DNA of 64,000 bases from Actinomyces weissii (GCF_016598775.1 NZ_CP066802.1:2356001-2420000); one strand, 5' to 3'; shown: positions 17,001-25,431, counted from the first letter of the stretch. Program-made: numbers and translations. The notes: generated by a model not told the origin, from the sequence alone.

Positions 17001-18217
17001 GCGGGCGAGCCTGGTTCCCGGCGCGCCTCCGAGGACGCCACCACGCGCGCAGGGCCACCTGCGGACCCACCGGCTACCGGTGCCGCACCAGCAGCACCTC
17101 CCACGGCGCCGCCCGCCGTCGTCGGCACCAGCAGACGTGCCATAAGCAGCTCCAGCTGCAGGCGCGGGGAGGTAGCCCCCACCATCTGCCCCAGGGCCGT
17201 GGCCGTGGCGTCCGCCGCCCGCGAGAGCGCCACCCCGCCCAGGGTACGGGCCTGCACCTCCATGCGGGAGAGCTCATCGACCGGCAAGGAGCCCAGCGCC
17301 GGACCAGCCTGCTCCCCCGCCAAGGAGATGACCAGCAGGTCCCGCAGACGCTGCAGCAGGTCCTCCACGAACCGCCGCGGGTCGTGCCCTGAGGAGACCA
17401 CCCGGTCCACCACCCGGAACACGCCCGCGCCGTCCGCCGCCGCGATCGCGTCCACGCACTGGTCCAGCAGGGTGGTGTCCGTGTAGCCGAGCAGGGCCAC
17501 GGCGCGCTGGTAGTCCACCGAGCCGTCCAGCGCCCCGCCGATCAGCTGGTCCATGACTGAGAGGGTGTCCCGCACCGAGCCGCCCCCCGCGCGCGTCACC
17601 AGGGGGAAGACCCCCGGCCCCACCTCCACGCGCTCCGCCTGGCACAGCTGGGCCAGGTAGCCCTCCAGCAGGTCCGGCGGCACCAGGCGGAAGGGGTAGT
17701 GGTGGGTGCGTGAGCGGATGGTGCCAATGACCTTCTCCGGCTCGGTGGTGGCGAAGATGAACTTCACGTGCGCGGGAGGCTCCTCCACCAGCTTCAGCAA
17801 GGCGTTGAAGCCCTGCGGGGTGACCATATGCGCCTCGTCCAGGATGAAGATCTTGTAGCGGTCCCGGGCGGGCGCGAAGACCGCCCGCTCACGCAGGTCC
17901 CGGGCGTCGTCCACACCGTTGTGGCTGGCGGCGTCGATCTCCACCACGTCCAGGCTGCCGGGGCCGCCCGTGGCCAGGTCCCGGCAGGAGGCGCAGGTGC
18001 CGCAGGGGGTGTCCGTGGGGGCCTGCTCACAGTTCAGGCAGCGGGCCAGGATGCGGGCCGAGGTGGTCTTGCCACAGCCGCGCGGGCCCGAGAAGAGGTA
18101 GGCGTGGGTCACGCGATCGCCGCGCAGGGCCGCCATCAGGGGGAAGGTCACGTGGTCCTGCCCGATCACGTCCTGGAACGTGTCGGGGCGGTAGCGACGG
18201 TAGAGCGCGGTGGTCAC
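14030..18217 (-). CDS. dnaX: DNA polymerase III subunit gamma/tau, greatly enlarged
   Basis: Clamp-loader ATPase of the replicative polymerase. Residues 1 to about 370 are standard: Walker A FSGPRGCGKTTSA near 44, a zinc-binding module with four Cys (CLNC...CGTCASC), Walker B FILDEAHMV near 126, and the sensor GGSVRDTLSVMDQLIGG. A conserved segment reappears around residues 570-650 (AEMIRQRWGEVLEVIKRERR), the tau-type C-terminal domain. Most of the remainder, about residues 375-560 and 660-1330, is Pro/Ala/Gly/Ser-rich. At 1395 aa it is about twice the usual actinobacterial length. The C-terminus ends in an acidic patch and a short conserved tail. Upstream lies the SRP RNA on the same strand. 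Confidence 0.95.
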   Translation of the reverse strand: MTTALYRRYRPDTFQDVIGQDHVTFPLMAALRGDRVTHAYLFSGPRGCGKTTSARILARCLNCEQAPTDTPCGTCASCRDLATGGPGSLDVVEIDAASHNGVDDARDLRERAVFAPARDRYKIFILDEAHMVTPQGFNALLKLVEEPPAHVKFIFATTEPEKVIGTIRSRTHHYPFRLVPPDLLEGYLAQLCQAERVEVGPGVFPLVTRAGGGSVRDTLSVMDQLIGGALDGSVDYQRAVALLGYTDTTLLDQCVDAIAAADGAGVFRVVDRVVSSGHDPRRFVEDLLQRLRDLLVISLAGEQAGPALGSLPVDELSRMEVQARTLGGVALSRAADATATALGQMVGATSPRLQLELLMARLLVPTTAGGAVGGAAGAAPVAGGSAGGPARVVASSEARREPGSPAAGGPAGTSAAAGRLSTAPAEGSEGGWEPRQSTDAAPAGQDVSPVRTAPAGRAAAGAAERPGSPVAPAAAGASDGSAGRPAAESPQSAGPSQGSGTARSGGERAASSRASSSIPGRAGGAGRGQGSPEGAARAQAAPAGPNPFMRESREPAAAPAPAASPAPAGGAAEAEMIRQRWGEVLEVIKRERRMSWALVSPYGQPGTLEGGVFSLLLPSAGLINTFDHGGHAEVVASALYQALGVQAQVRAVLSGGDGGPSGPGGGDGGQGPGGGGPGGQAPQTDGGWGGAATAGSASPTETAPADVQADGGSGWPPRAGVPGAPAESAAGRKGTALSGAQAEQGPTRPPQRPEGQGAAGDWEAAPDWSGTDAVQPRAGRGPERSESQPGAQRAAGASVPAPDRGGAGAAANRNGAGYVEHQTGRGSESSGQGPASHAARRSRSPAERDAVGSRSSARPGGTALSGRDHVVSGTRGAPSSEPHLPRSPVPEAEQNPFTRQAVRESPGRLEPEPEQTAAVHAESGARTGTGLSPAIRPASQAANGKPQAAPPTASAASPGAVAGAVRQGSPARASSPAHVTAPSGTPSPAHAVGPAHAASPASPASPSRSAKPLRGGGSDQGEAPLGAASASDGLTSPSVSSKPRSSAVHGEDPGFNPRYEQESAWEAPPPPEDWFGPEHDAASPWSGSEPTGAAWEVSPTGHAVSPSTSDRPGLDQGTARPVQDGPGTGSARNRQSAGSATVLRPTQGTAGSRPGQDADASWSGGDETAGTGWREGNAGRKVPPADAEPPVGTRSADPPHPDSPDTPDRPTQGTTVPQAEPGAPGPSRGPEPQLASVHRLHALPDLPPAHPAVQAGRPHITLAHRESQAAQPPRFSPLAPVSWNDPAQPPAAPEPAGTDAASGPSSPASGAPAPSSPSAGSPSPASARTPRPAAARTAAQVRSLAARKPTVSLEEDLPSEDDEDAEEAGAVGIEVVKRLLGAVVIEEVVVTQEGS

Positions 18218-18382
18218 AGTCCGACTCTAAACGGGAGCGCCGACGCGAACCACCGCCTGCCGCGGTTCCGCAGTAACAGTATCGGGGCCTCCGGACCCTG
18301 ACACCGCCGCGCCCGAGGACCACGGGCCACCGACCGGCCTCGCAGAGGCTCGCCCCCCGGCACAACCCGGCCCGAGACGCAA

Positions 18383-18472
18383 GGACCCCCCGTGCACCCG
18401 CCAGAGCCCGCTTACCCTTGCTACCTTCCGGTCCTGGGGGATTCACTGGATGACGCCGCACGAGGGGCCGGG
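18383..18472 (-). ncRNA. ffs: Signal recognition particle RNA (small, 4.5S-like)
   Basis: Minus strand carries the diagnostic SRP domain IV: AGGACCGGAAGGTAGCAAGG, with GAATCCCCC on one side and GCGGGCTC on the other forming the hairpin stem. The outer arms (GGCCCCTCGTGC near 18470 and GCACGGGGGGTCC near 18385) pair to close the molecule. It is about 90 nt, the bacterial small type. The ends are estimated. Its position beside dnaX is the usual actinobacterial arrangement. Confidence 0.88.
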
Positions 18473-18626
18473 TGAGAGTGTACCCGACGCCAGACCCCGC
18501 CGGAACCAGCACAGCCTGCCCCCACTCCCCCCGCGTGACCGATGCCACCCCGGCAGACTGGCCCCACCTGGCCCCCTTCCGATATATTCGCGTTCCGTTG
18601 CACGTGCCTGTGTACGTGGAGCGCCT

Positions 18627-18714
18627 GGAGGATTCGCCTAGTGGCCTATGGCGCACGCTTGGAAAGCGTGTTGGGTGCAAGCCCTCGGGGGTTCGAATCC
18701 CCCATCCTCCGCCA
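18627..18714 (+). tRNA. tRNA-Ser(GGA)
   Basis: The acceptor GGAGGAT pairs with ATCCTCC. The anticodon stem-loop CACGC-TTGGAAA-GCGTG gives anticodon GGA. It has a long serine-type variable arm, the T-loop GTTCGAATC, discriminator G and an encoded CCA. Confidence 0.97.
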
Positions 18715-18716
18715 CC

Positions 18717-18748
18717 AGCCCGGAGCCGCCCAGGTTCCGGGCTTTTTC
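18717..18748 (+). terminator. Intrinsic terminator of tRNA-Ser(GGA)
   Basis: Stem AGCCCGGA / TCCGGGCT (18717-18724 with 18736-18743) followed directly by a five-T run. It lies 2 bp after the tRNA. Confidence 0.9.
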
Positions 18749-18893
18749 GTCCCTGCCTCCCGGCCCCCAGCGTCAGCCCCTTCGCTGCGCGAAGCTCAAG
18801 CGCTGCACCGGCACCCAGGAACCAGCCCGACCCCTCACGCAAGGCCCAACCAGCGGCACACCAGGCACCCCCGGCCCCCACCAACCCACCCGG

Positions 18894-19019
18894 TTTGTCA
18901 CTGGCGGAGGCTTAGAGCAGCCAACACCCACACCCCAAACCACACAACCCGCGTGATTCCAACAACCACACCCCCGCCACCAGACCTGAGAACCTCCCTA
19001 ATCCTCCACCAGTGACAAA
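18894..19019. mobile_element. MITE-like element, copy A
   Basis: 126 bp bounded by 17-bp terminal inverted repeats (TTTGTCACTGGCGGAGG and its complement with one mismatch). It has no coding capacity. The interior shares GCGTGATT and the TAGA next to the left terminus with copies B and C, and is less GC-rich than its surroundings. It lies 3' of tRNA-Ser(GGA) and just downstream of the deacetylase gene. Confidence 0.75.
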
Positions 19020-19034
19020 ACTCCGCCCCACCCC

Positions 19035-19772
19035 TCAGCGCGCGAAGCTCAAGCGCCGCACCGGCACCCCGCCAGCGGCCAGCGCCGCACCGTAGGAGCA
19101 GGCACCCAGCCCCCGCTCCTCCAGGCCGCAGGCGATCTCCTCCAGCAGGCGCGGCTTGTCCACGCCGCTGACCGGCAGGACCGAGGCCAGGTCGCTCTTG
19201 TCCGCGGCGCCGTCGTGCGCCAGCAGGATCGCGCCCGGCACCGCCCCCTGCAGGGCCTTGGCCACCCGCTGCTCGTGGCTGACGTCCTTCCAGTCCCAGG
19301 TGGTTCCCGACCACAGCACCGGCGCCAGCCCCAGCCGTCCGGCCGTGACCCGGTTGCCCACTGTCTGGGCCCCGTGCGGCGGCCGGAACCAGCGCACCGG
19401 CTGCCCGGCGATCTGCGCCAGCTCCTCCCGCCCTCGGCGCAGCCACTCGGCCGCCTCCCGGCGCGGCAGGGTGGTCATGCGCCGGTGGTCCAGGCCGTGC
19501 AGGGCCACCTCGTGTCCCGCCGCCGCCAGGTCCCGCACCAGGGAGGGCACCTGGCGGGCCCGCGTGAGCAGCATGAAGAAGGTCGCGCTCATCGAGTGGT
19601 CCCCCAGCACCTGCGCCAGGGTCTCGGTCACTCCGGGCAGGGGGCCGTCGTCGAAGGTCAGCACCACCTGCCGCTCCAGTCCCCGCACTCGCACCACCGA
19701 GCCCAGGGCGGGCCCCAGGGCGGCGTCTACCGGCTGGCGCAGCAGCCGCTTCGCACTGGCGACGGCGCTCAC
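19035..19772 (-). CDS. Polysaccharide deacetylase (NodB/CE4 family)
   Basis: Predicted metal-dependent deacetylase, 245 aa. The CE4 motifs are complete: motif 1 VVLTFDDGP (catalytic Asp and metal Asp) near residue 37, motif 2 HGLDH (metal His pair) near 90, motif 3 RWFRPPHGAQ near 128, and LLAHDG near 190. There is no clear signal peptide. The ATG overlaps the stop of the glycosyltransferase by 4 bp, so both are made from one transcript. Together they suggest assembly or editing of a surface glycan; the substrate is unknown. Confidence 0.88.
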   Translation of the reverse strand: MSAVASAKRLLRQPVDAALGPALGSVVRVRGLERQVVLTFDDGPLPGVTETLAQVLGDHSMSATFFMLLTRARQVPSLVRDLAAAGHEVALHGLDHRRMTTLPRREAAEWLRRGREELAQIAGQPVRWFRPPHGAQTVGNRVTAGRLGLAPVLWSGTTWDWKDVSHEQRVAKALQGAVPGAILLAHDGAADKSDLASVLPVSGVDKPRLLEEIACGLEERGLGACSYGAALAAGGVPVRRLSFAR

Positions 19773-20863
19773 GCTGCCTGCCCCTCATTGCTGCCATCAG
19801 CCTCGCGCGCCCCCGGTCGCGGCGTCCCCGCCGGGGCACCCGGCTGGCTGCTGCGGCGCACCGGGCCAGCCTCCACCTTGATGCGTGGTGCCCGGGCCAG
19901 CCGCCTGCCTCCCCGGGCGTACTCGTTCCAGGACAGCCCCAGGCCCGCCAGGGTCATACCAGCGCCGCGGGCGGCCAGGCGCCAGCCACGTGCGTCCTTG
20001 GTCAGGTCGTGGCACAGCAGCCCGGCCCCTGCCTTGGCCAGGCCGACGGCGGTGCGCGCCGCCCCTCCCGCCACCACCTTGGCGCGGGTGCCGGCCCCGG
20101 GCTCCAGGTAGAGGTCCAGCAGGCCCGCGTTGTTGCCCTGGCTGAGCTGGCGCTGCAGCACCCAGCGACGGCTGACACGGTCCACCGCCACCTGGTCCAC
20201 GACCACGGCGTCCCGTGCGAAGACGATCCTCCCGCCCCGCTGCACCAGCATGCGGGTGAAGAGGGTGTCCTCCCCGCCACTGAGCCCCAGGCTGCGCGCG
20301 AAGCGCAGGGAGCCCACCTGCTTGAGGTCCAGCAGGAGGTTGCCGCAGGCGGCGGCGGGACGCTCCACGCCGTCGGCAAAGCGGCGCCTCTCAAAGAAGC
20401 CGCCAGCCAGGATCCAGGGGCTGGGCTCCCCCAGGTAGCGAGTGTCCACCCAGCCGGCCACGGCGGCGGCCCCAGTCTTGCGCCAGCGCTTGAGCAGGTG
20501 GACCACCCAGCCGGAGCCGGGGCGGCCGTCGTCGTCCATGAAGAGCAGGACGTCGCGCTGCGCGGCCTGGCACTCGTCCAGCGCCCGGTTGCGTGCCGCG
20601 GCGATCCCGGGGGTGGCCTCGATCACGCAGCGCACGCCGCCCCGCCCCAGGGACTCGACGGCGTCGCGTCCCGAGCCTGCGGGGTCGTTGTCGACGACCA
20701 GGACGTCTACCTCGCACCAGCGGGGGGCGGCCATGGCCTGGGAGAGCAGCTGGCGCACGGTCTCGCGGATCTGGTCAGGCCGGTGGAAGGTGAGGACTGC
20801 GACGGTGGCACGTATACGGGGTGGCAACTCGGTGCCATCATCGAATTTTTCCTCAGGGTTCAT
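19769..20863 (-). CDS. Family 2 glycosyltransferase
   Basis: 364-aa GT-A fold transferase. The N-terminal strand VAVLTFHRPDQIRETVRQLL, VDVLVVDNDPAGSG, ATPGIAAARNRAL and the metal-binding DxD in LLFMDDDGRPGSGW (near residue 120) are all present, followed by LSGGEDTLFTRML (acceptor-side ED motif). There are no strong membrane helices. The C-terminal 40 residues are Pro/Arg/Gly-rich. It is the first gene of a two-gene operon with the deacetylase. The donor and acceptor sugars cannot be told. Confidence 0.87.
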   Translation of the reverse strand: MNPEEKFDDGTELPPRIRATVAVLTFHRPDQIRETVRQLLSQAMAAPRWCEVDVLVVDNDPAGSGRDAVESLGRGGVRCVIEATPGIAAARNRALDECQAAQRDVLLFMDDDGRPGSGWVVHLLKRWRKTGAAAVAGWVDTRYLGEPSPWILAGGFFERRRFADGVERPAAACGNLLLDLKQVGSLRFARSLGLSGGEDTLFTRMLVQRGGRIVFARDAVVVDQVAVDRVSRRWVLQRQLSQGNNAGLLDLYLEPGAGTRAKVVAGGAARTAVGLAKAGAGLLCHDLTKDARGWRLAARGAGMTLAGLGLSWNEYARGGRRLARAPRIKVEAGPVRRSSQPGAPAGTPRPGAREADGSNEGQAA

Positions 20864-21128
20864 AAGGCAAGGCTAGCGGAGCGATATGACCTTGCGGTTG
20901 AGGTTAGTGCGCGCGGCTGTTGCAGGTGCGAGTCAAAGCGGACACAGTGGTTACCGACCTGTGTCGAAAGCGCGGTCCGGGCGGCACGCCAGCGGGAAGG
21001 AGGGCACCACGTTCCCGCATTGGCAAGGCTTTTCTAGTATCCGGGATACTACTGCCGGACGTGCTGGCGGCCAGCCAGCCCTGCTCCAGAGGGCAGCCGC
21101 AAACCACCACTAGCAATAGGTTGAGCAC

Positions 21129-21542
21129 ATGTGTAAACAGTCCGCCCTTAGCGACACTGATTGCCGACGACGCGATGCGGTGCTGGCGCTCACAGTGGGC
21201 GAACGCTACCCCGTCAAGGACCGCATGCAGCGGCTCAGCCCCCGCCTGGCTGAGGCCGTGGCCGCCGCCCGGGAGGTCCTGGTGGATGTGGCGGCACACC
21301 GGGAGGTCATCACCTACGGGGAGCTGAGCGAGGCCCTGGACCGGGCGGTGCTGCCCCGGCACATGGGGCCCTTGCTGTGGATGCTCGGCCACGACTGCCG
21401 GGCGCGCGACGAGCCCAGCCTGGCAGCCCTGGTGGTGTCGGCGCGCACCGGGGAGGTGGGCACGGCTGACACCGGCTGGGCGGCTGCCGGGCGCCAGTCC
21501 TGCTGGGCGCACTGGGCAGGGCAGCCCTCGCAGGCCAGTTGA
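21129..21542 (+). CDS. Small protein of unknown function
   Basis: 137 aa. The middle is a compact alpha-helical segment (LSPRLAEAVAAAREVLVDVA) followed by EVITYGELSEALDRAVLPRH and MGPLLWMLGHDCRARDEPSL, which has the look of a conserved actinobacterial domain. The YGELS..R.MGPLLW pattern superficially recalls alkyltransferase-like proteins, but no PCHR-type active site is present. It has a weak RBS (AGG 10 nt before ATG). The last codons run into a 35-bp tandem repeat, so the C-terminus may have been altered by repeat expansion. Function not known. Confidence 0.55.
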   Translation: MCKQSALSDTDCRRRDAVLALTVGERYPVKDRMQRLSPRLAEAVAAAREVLVDVAAHREVITYGELSEALDRAVLPRHMGPLLWMLGHDCRARDEPSLAALVVSARTGEVGTADTGWAAAGRQSCWAHWAGQPSQAS

Positions 21543-21629
21543 CGGCAGGCGCACACCGGGCACAGCAAGCGCGTTGACGGCGGGCACGCACCGGGCACAG
21601 CAGGCGCGTTGACGGCGGGCGCGCACCGG
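21538..21629. repeat. 35-bp tandem repeat, about 2.6 units
   Basis: Units begin GTTGACGGC at 21538, 21573 and 21608. The first two are complete and differ at a few positions, and the third is partial. It spans the stop codon of the preceding gene and the spacer before the LytR_C gene. Confidence 0.85.
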
Positions 21630-21670
21630 CTTCCGGGTGCAGGGCTCGACACATCTACTAAACTCTGGGC

Positions 21671-22288
21671 GTGACCTCCTCTGATCCACGCGCCGCCTAC
21701 CGCCGTCGCCTGCAGCACCGTCAGACCGCCGTCATCGGCTCGGTACTGGTCGCCATGGGCGTGATCGTGCTGGCGGGCACCTCCGTGTGGACAGGCCTGG
21801 TGCCCGCACCTTATGAGCCCGGCTTCTCCACCCCCGCGCCCGTGGCCCAGAAGCGGGTGCGTACCTGCCCGCCGGAGGACGCCGTCACCACCAACATCGC
21901 TCAGATCCAGGCCAACGTCTACAACGGCACCGACCTGGCCGGGCTGGCTGGTGGCGTGGCGGACCGGCTCCAGGACGCGGGCCTGAACGTGCCCACCACC
22001 GCCGACTGGCCGCGTGGCACCTTCAACGGCGACGTGCTCATCACGACCGGCGTGGACGGCCTGGCCAACGCCTACACCATCGCCAAGGCCTTCGACGCCG
22101 AGGTCTACGTGGAGGTGGACCCTACGGTGGCCGCCGGTGACGTCACCGTGAACGTGGTGCTCGGCAAGAGCTACTCCCAGAGCATCAAGACCAAGGAGGC
22201 CATTGCCGCGATCCCGGCGGGGGACCCGATCATGGCCCCGGACAATTGCACGCCCGCGGTCCCCACCGCCGCCCCGTCCGAGTCCTGA
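21671..22288 (+). CDS. LytR C-terminal-domain membrane protein
   Basis: 205 aa: a cytoplasmic basic N-terminus, one membrane helix (about residues 23-45, VIGSVLVAMGVIVLAGTSVW), then an extracytoplasmic LytR_C domain (IQANVYNGTDLAGLAGGVAD, DAGLNVPTTADWP). Such proteins often accompany LytR-CpsA-Psr cell-wall ligases, which are not present here. It starts with GTG at 21671. Two Cys residues in the exported part could form a disulfide. The C-terminus is Pro/Ala-rich. Confidence 0.8.
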   Translation: MTSSDPRAAYRRRLQHRQTAVIGSVLVAMGVIVLAGTSVWTGLVPAPYEPGFSTPAPVAQKRVRTCPPEDAVTTNIAQIQANVYNGTDLAGLAGGVADRLQDAGLNVPTTADWPRGTFNGDVLITTGVDGLANAYTIAKAFDAEVYVEVDPTVAAGDVTVNVVLGKSYSQSIKTKEAIAAIPAGDPIMAPDNCTPAVPTAAPSES

Positions 22289-22536
22289 GCCCTGAGCCCT
22301 GAGAGCCGCAGCCTGCGCCGGAGACCGCCTCCGGACGGCTGGAACCATCTCTCAGTGCCCCGCCTCACCACGCACCCGCACCACTGCGAAGCCCCGCCGC
22401 GCACTCACCACACCGCGTTACCTGCACTACTGCACTCAGCCCCACCGCGCACCCGCCCCGGCCGCAGCAGCCGCCCAGAACGCCAGCGGGCCCAGCACCC
22501 CGTGGTGCCAGGCCCGCCGTCGCGCGCGGTAACCAC

Positions 22537-23946
22537 CTACTCCTGCGGCGCCACCTTGCGGTGACGCTCCCGGTAGGAGGGGCTGTCCAGGTCGGCGCCG
22601 GCCGGGGCGGAGGCCGGGGAGGCCTGCTCCAGGTTGGTGCCGCGCAGGTTCGAGATCCAGCGCATCACGTGGTAGACGGCGATCGCGGCCAGGGAGCCCA
22701 GGGCGATCCCGGTAAAGGTCATCTCGCCCCACACCAGGGTGTAGTTCGCGATAGCCACCACCATGGAGACGGCGGCGGTGTTCAGGTTCACCGGGTCGGC
22801 GAAGTCCACCCGGTTCTGCACCCAGATGCGCACCCCCAGCATGCCGATCATGCCGTACAGGATCGTGGCCGCCCCACCCAGGACACCCGGGGGGATCGTG
22901 GCGATCACCTGCCCGAACTTCGGCAGCATGGACAGGCCCAGGGCGGTGAGCGCGGCGACGACGTAGGCCGCCGTCGAGTACACGCGGGTGGCCGCCATGA
23001 CGCCGATGTTCTCCGCGTAGGTGGTGGTGCCGGAGCCGCCGCCAGCACCAGCCAGGGCCGTGGACAGGCCGTCGGCGAGCAGGGCGCGCCCGGTGACGTC
23101 GTCCAGGTTCTGGCCGGTCATGGCCGCCACGGACTTCACGTGGCCGATGTTCTCCGCCACCAGCACCAGCACCACCGGCACGAACAGTCCCAGCAGCGAG
23201 ACGTCAAAGCTGGGGGCACGGAAGGTCGGGACCCCCACCCACCCGGCGGAGGAGATCGCGGAGAAGTCCACCTCGCCGCGCAGGCAGGCGGTGGCGTAGC
23301 CGATCAGCACGCCGATCAGGATCGCCAGGCGCCCCACGATGCCCTTGAAAAGCACCGTGATCAGCAGGATGGACACGATAGTGACCACGGCGGTCACGGG
23401 CGCGGACCTGACGTTGTTCCAGGCTGCCGGGGCCAGGTTGAAGCCGATCAGGGAGACGATCGCGCCGGTCACCACCGGGGGCATGAGGGCGTCGATCCAG
23501 CGGGTGCCTGCAAAGTGGACCACCGCGCCGATCAGCGCCAGGGACGCCCCGGCCGCGATCACCCCGCCCTGCGCCAGGGAGGCCTTGGCGGAGTCGATAG
23601 GCCCGCCGCCGTCAGCCACGTAGCCAGTGACCGCGCCGATGGGGGCGATCAGGGCAAAGGAGGACCCCAGGTAGGAGGGCAGGCGCCCGGAGGTCACCAG
23701 CAGGAACAGCAGGGTGCCGAAGCCGGTGAAGAACAAGGTGGTGGCGGGGTCGAAGCCGGTCAGCAGCGGCACCAGGAAGGTGGCACCGAACATGGCGACG
23801 ACGTGCTGCACACCGATGCCGATGGTGCGCGGCCAGGTGAGGCGCTCGTCTGGGCTGACGACCTCACCGGGGGCGATGGAGCGGCCGTCGCCGTGGAGCC
23901 GCCAGCCCTTCCAGGCGGTGCGCTCGGGGGAGGTTGAGGTGGGCAC
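22537..23946 (-). CDS. Nucleobase:cation symporter-2 (uracil/xanthine permease family)
   Basis: Membrane permease of the NCS2 (UraA) family, 469 aa, with about 12-14 hydrophobic segments. Family motifs are PPVVTGAIVSLIGFNLAP, LVAENIGHVKSVAAMTGQNL (NAT signature region with the E..GH element) and GGGSGTTTYAENIGVMAATR. I chose GTG at 23946 because CAGGAGA lies 5-10 nt upstream; a further in-frame start at 24018 has no RBS. The C-terminus is polar. A uracil substrate is plausible and would fit with upp in this window, but it is not proven. Confidence 0.88.
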   Translation of the reverse strand: MPTSTSPERTAWKGWRLHGDGRSIAPGEVVSPDERLTWPRTIGIGVQHVVAMFGATFLVPLLTGFDPATTLFFTGFGTLLFLLVTSGRLPSYLGSSFALIAPIGAVTGYVADGGGPIDSAKASLAQGGVIAAGASLALIGAVVHFAGTRWIDALMPPVVTGAIVSLIGFNLAPAAWNNVRSAPVTAVVTIVSILLITVLFKGIVGRLAILIGVLIGYATACLRGEVDFSAISSAGWVGVPTFRAPSFDVSLLGLFVPVVLVLVAENIGHVKSVAAMTGQNLDDVTGRALLADGLSTALAGAGGGSGTTTYAENIGVMAATRVYSTAAYVVAALTALGLSMLPKFGQVIATIPPGVLGGAATILYGMIGMLGVRIWVQNRVDFADPVNLNTAAVSMVVAIANYTLVWGEMTFTGIALGSLAAIAVYHVMRWISNLRGTNLEQASPASAPAGADLDSPSYRERHRKVAPQE

Positions 23947-24115
23947 AAGGTCTCCTGTCGCGGTGGGGTTACTGGGGAGCGACGCCGTGCCTTGCAGTGG
24001 CTTTCTCCCCAACCACAACTCACTGACGTCTCGCGGCAGGACCTGGAGGAGAACCTGGCAGAACCTGCCAGGCCACCAGTGTAGGAGGTCCGCACTTCAC
24101 TCCCCCGCAACAATT

Positions 24116-24191
24116 GGCCCCCGGTGGGTGTGACGCGCACTCACCCGGAGCCAGGTCGCACTCAATGTGCGATGGGCCCCCGGTGGGTGTG
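24116..24191. repeat. Short direct repeat (17 bp, twice)
   Basis: GGCCCCCGGTGGGTGTG occurs at 24116-24132 and 24175-24191, start-to-start 59 bp, upstream of the DUF4190 gene and the permease gene (divergent). It could be a duplicated operator or simple slippage. Confidence 0.6.
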
Positions 24192-24278
24192 GAGCGCGCA
24201 GGGGCGCAGGGAGCGCGGCCGCCGGACTCCTACGGCAGAAGGATGGGCGCGTGGGGGCGCTCACGGCATCATGGGCGC

Positions 24279-24614
24279 ATGACCACGACGCCCAGCACCC
24301 AGGCCCCCGGAGGCACCGGGGCCGTTGCGCCCTTCCCGGGCACAGAGAGCCTGGACCCGTCCAGCGTGTTCTCCGGCCCCGGGTACTCCCCTCCCCCGGT
24401 GCGTTCAGACCCCGTGTGCGTGGCCGCGCTCGTGGCCGCGGTCCTGTCCCCCACGCCCCTGGTGGGCCTGGTAGCCGCCGGGCTGGGGTTCTGGGGGCTG
24501 CGGCGACTGCGCAACAGCTGGGCCACCGGCGAGTCCATGGCCTGGACCGGCGTGGTGGTGGGCCTGGCCAGCACCGTGGCCTGGGCCTGGGTCTGGGTGC
24601 TGATATACCTCTAG
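24279..24614 (+). CDS. DUF4190-domain membrane protein
   Basis: 111 aa. A Pro/Thr/Gly-rich cytoplasmic N-terminus of about 45 residues precedes a DUF4190 core: helix VAALVAAVLSPTPLVGLVAA, a short loop LGFWGLRRLRNSWATGESMA, and a second helix WTGVVVGLASTVAWAWVWVL. The start ATG at 24279 gives the usual Pro-rich lead; the frame stays open upstream but without a good RBS. These small two-helix proteins are common in actinobacteria and their function is not known. Confidence 0.8.
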   Translation: MTTTPSTQAPGGTGAVAPFPGTESLDPSSVFSGPGYSPPPVRSDPVCVAALVAAVLSPTPLVGLVAAGLGFWGLRRLRNSWATGESMAWTGVVVGLASTVAWAWVWVLIYL

Positions 24615-24684
24615 CGGCTCCGCTACAACCCTCCTGGCCCAGGTACCAGGCATCTGCCAGCCCGATTCCGTATCGTTGGGGCCC

Positions 24685-25422
24685 ATGAAGCCCTTCATCA
24701 TGGTGTCCACCCGCCCCGAGCAGGAGGCGGCAGAGGCGGAGTTCGAGTCCTTCCTGAACCAGGGTGGCCTGAGCCGTGAGGAGCTGCAGCACGTCCAGAT
24801 CACCGACCTGGACGTGCTCTCCCCCCTTCACCCGCAGGACGTCTCCGGCGTCATCATCGGGGGCAGTCCCTATGACACCTCCACCCCTGACGGCTCCAAG
24901 ACCCGCACCCAGCTGCTCGTGGAGGAGGAGGTCCGCGAGATCCTGGCCATGGGACTCAAGGAGGGGGTGCCGGTGCTCGCCACCGGCTTCGGCCTGGAGG
25001 TGCTGGCCACCTACCTGGGTGCCACCATGAGCCCGGACTTTGGTGAGGACCTGGGTACCACCGAGCTGTTCCTGACCGAGGAGGGCCGCCAGGACCCCCT
25101 GCTGGCGGGCCTGCCCCAGACCTTCACCGTGCTGGTGGGTCACCACGAGGGCGCGGTGGACGTGCCCCCGCACGCCACCCTGCTGGCCTCCTCCGCCGAC
25201 TGCCCGGTGCAGATGGTCCGGGTGGGGCGCGCCGTCTACGGCACCCAGTTCAACCCGGAGCTGGACGGCCACCAGTTCGCGCAGCGCGCCTCCATCTACG
25301 CCGACGCCGGCTACGGCTACCCCGGCCTGACGGAGGACGTGATCGAGTCCGCCCGCACCGCCACCGAGCACCAGGCCGGGCGGATCATCCGCAACTTCGT
25401 GACGCACTTCGCCCGCGTCTGA
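24685..25422 (+). CDS. Glutamine amidotransferase-like protein lacking catalytic Cys and His
   Basis: 245-aa class I GATase fold (GMP-synthase-like). Order and spacing match the family: GVIIGGSPYD, the nucleophile-elbow position in VPVLATGFGLEVLATYLG, LTEEGRQDPLLAGLP, LVGHHEGAVDVPPH, and VYGTQFNPELDG. The elbow normally reads GxC(Y/F/L)G; here the Cys is Gly. The catalytic His of QFHPE is Asn, while the Glu remains. It should therefore not hydrolyse glutamine. The sirtuin gene follows after 9 bp and is probably co-transcribed. It may be a binding or regulatory pseudoenzyme. I use ATG at 24685; a TTG 9 bp earlier is possible. Confidence 0.82.
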   Translation: MKPFIMVSTRPEQEAAEAEFESFLNQGGLSREELQHVQITDLDVLSPLHPQDVSGVIIGGSPYDTSTPDGSKTRTQLLVEEEVREILAMGLKEGVPVLATGFGLEVLATYLGATMSPDFGEDLGTTELFLTEEGRQDPLLAGLPQTFTVLVGHHEGAVDVPPHATLLASSADCPVQMVRVGRAVYGTQFNPELDGHQFAQRASIYADAGYGYPGLTEDVIESARTATEHQAGRIIRNFVTHFARV

Positions 25423-25431
25423 GGCCCCACC

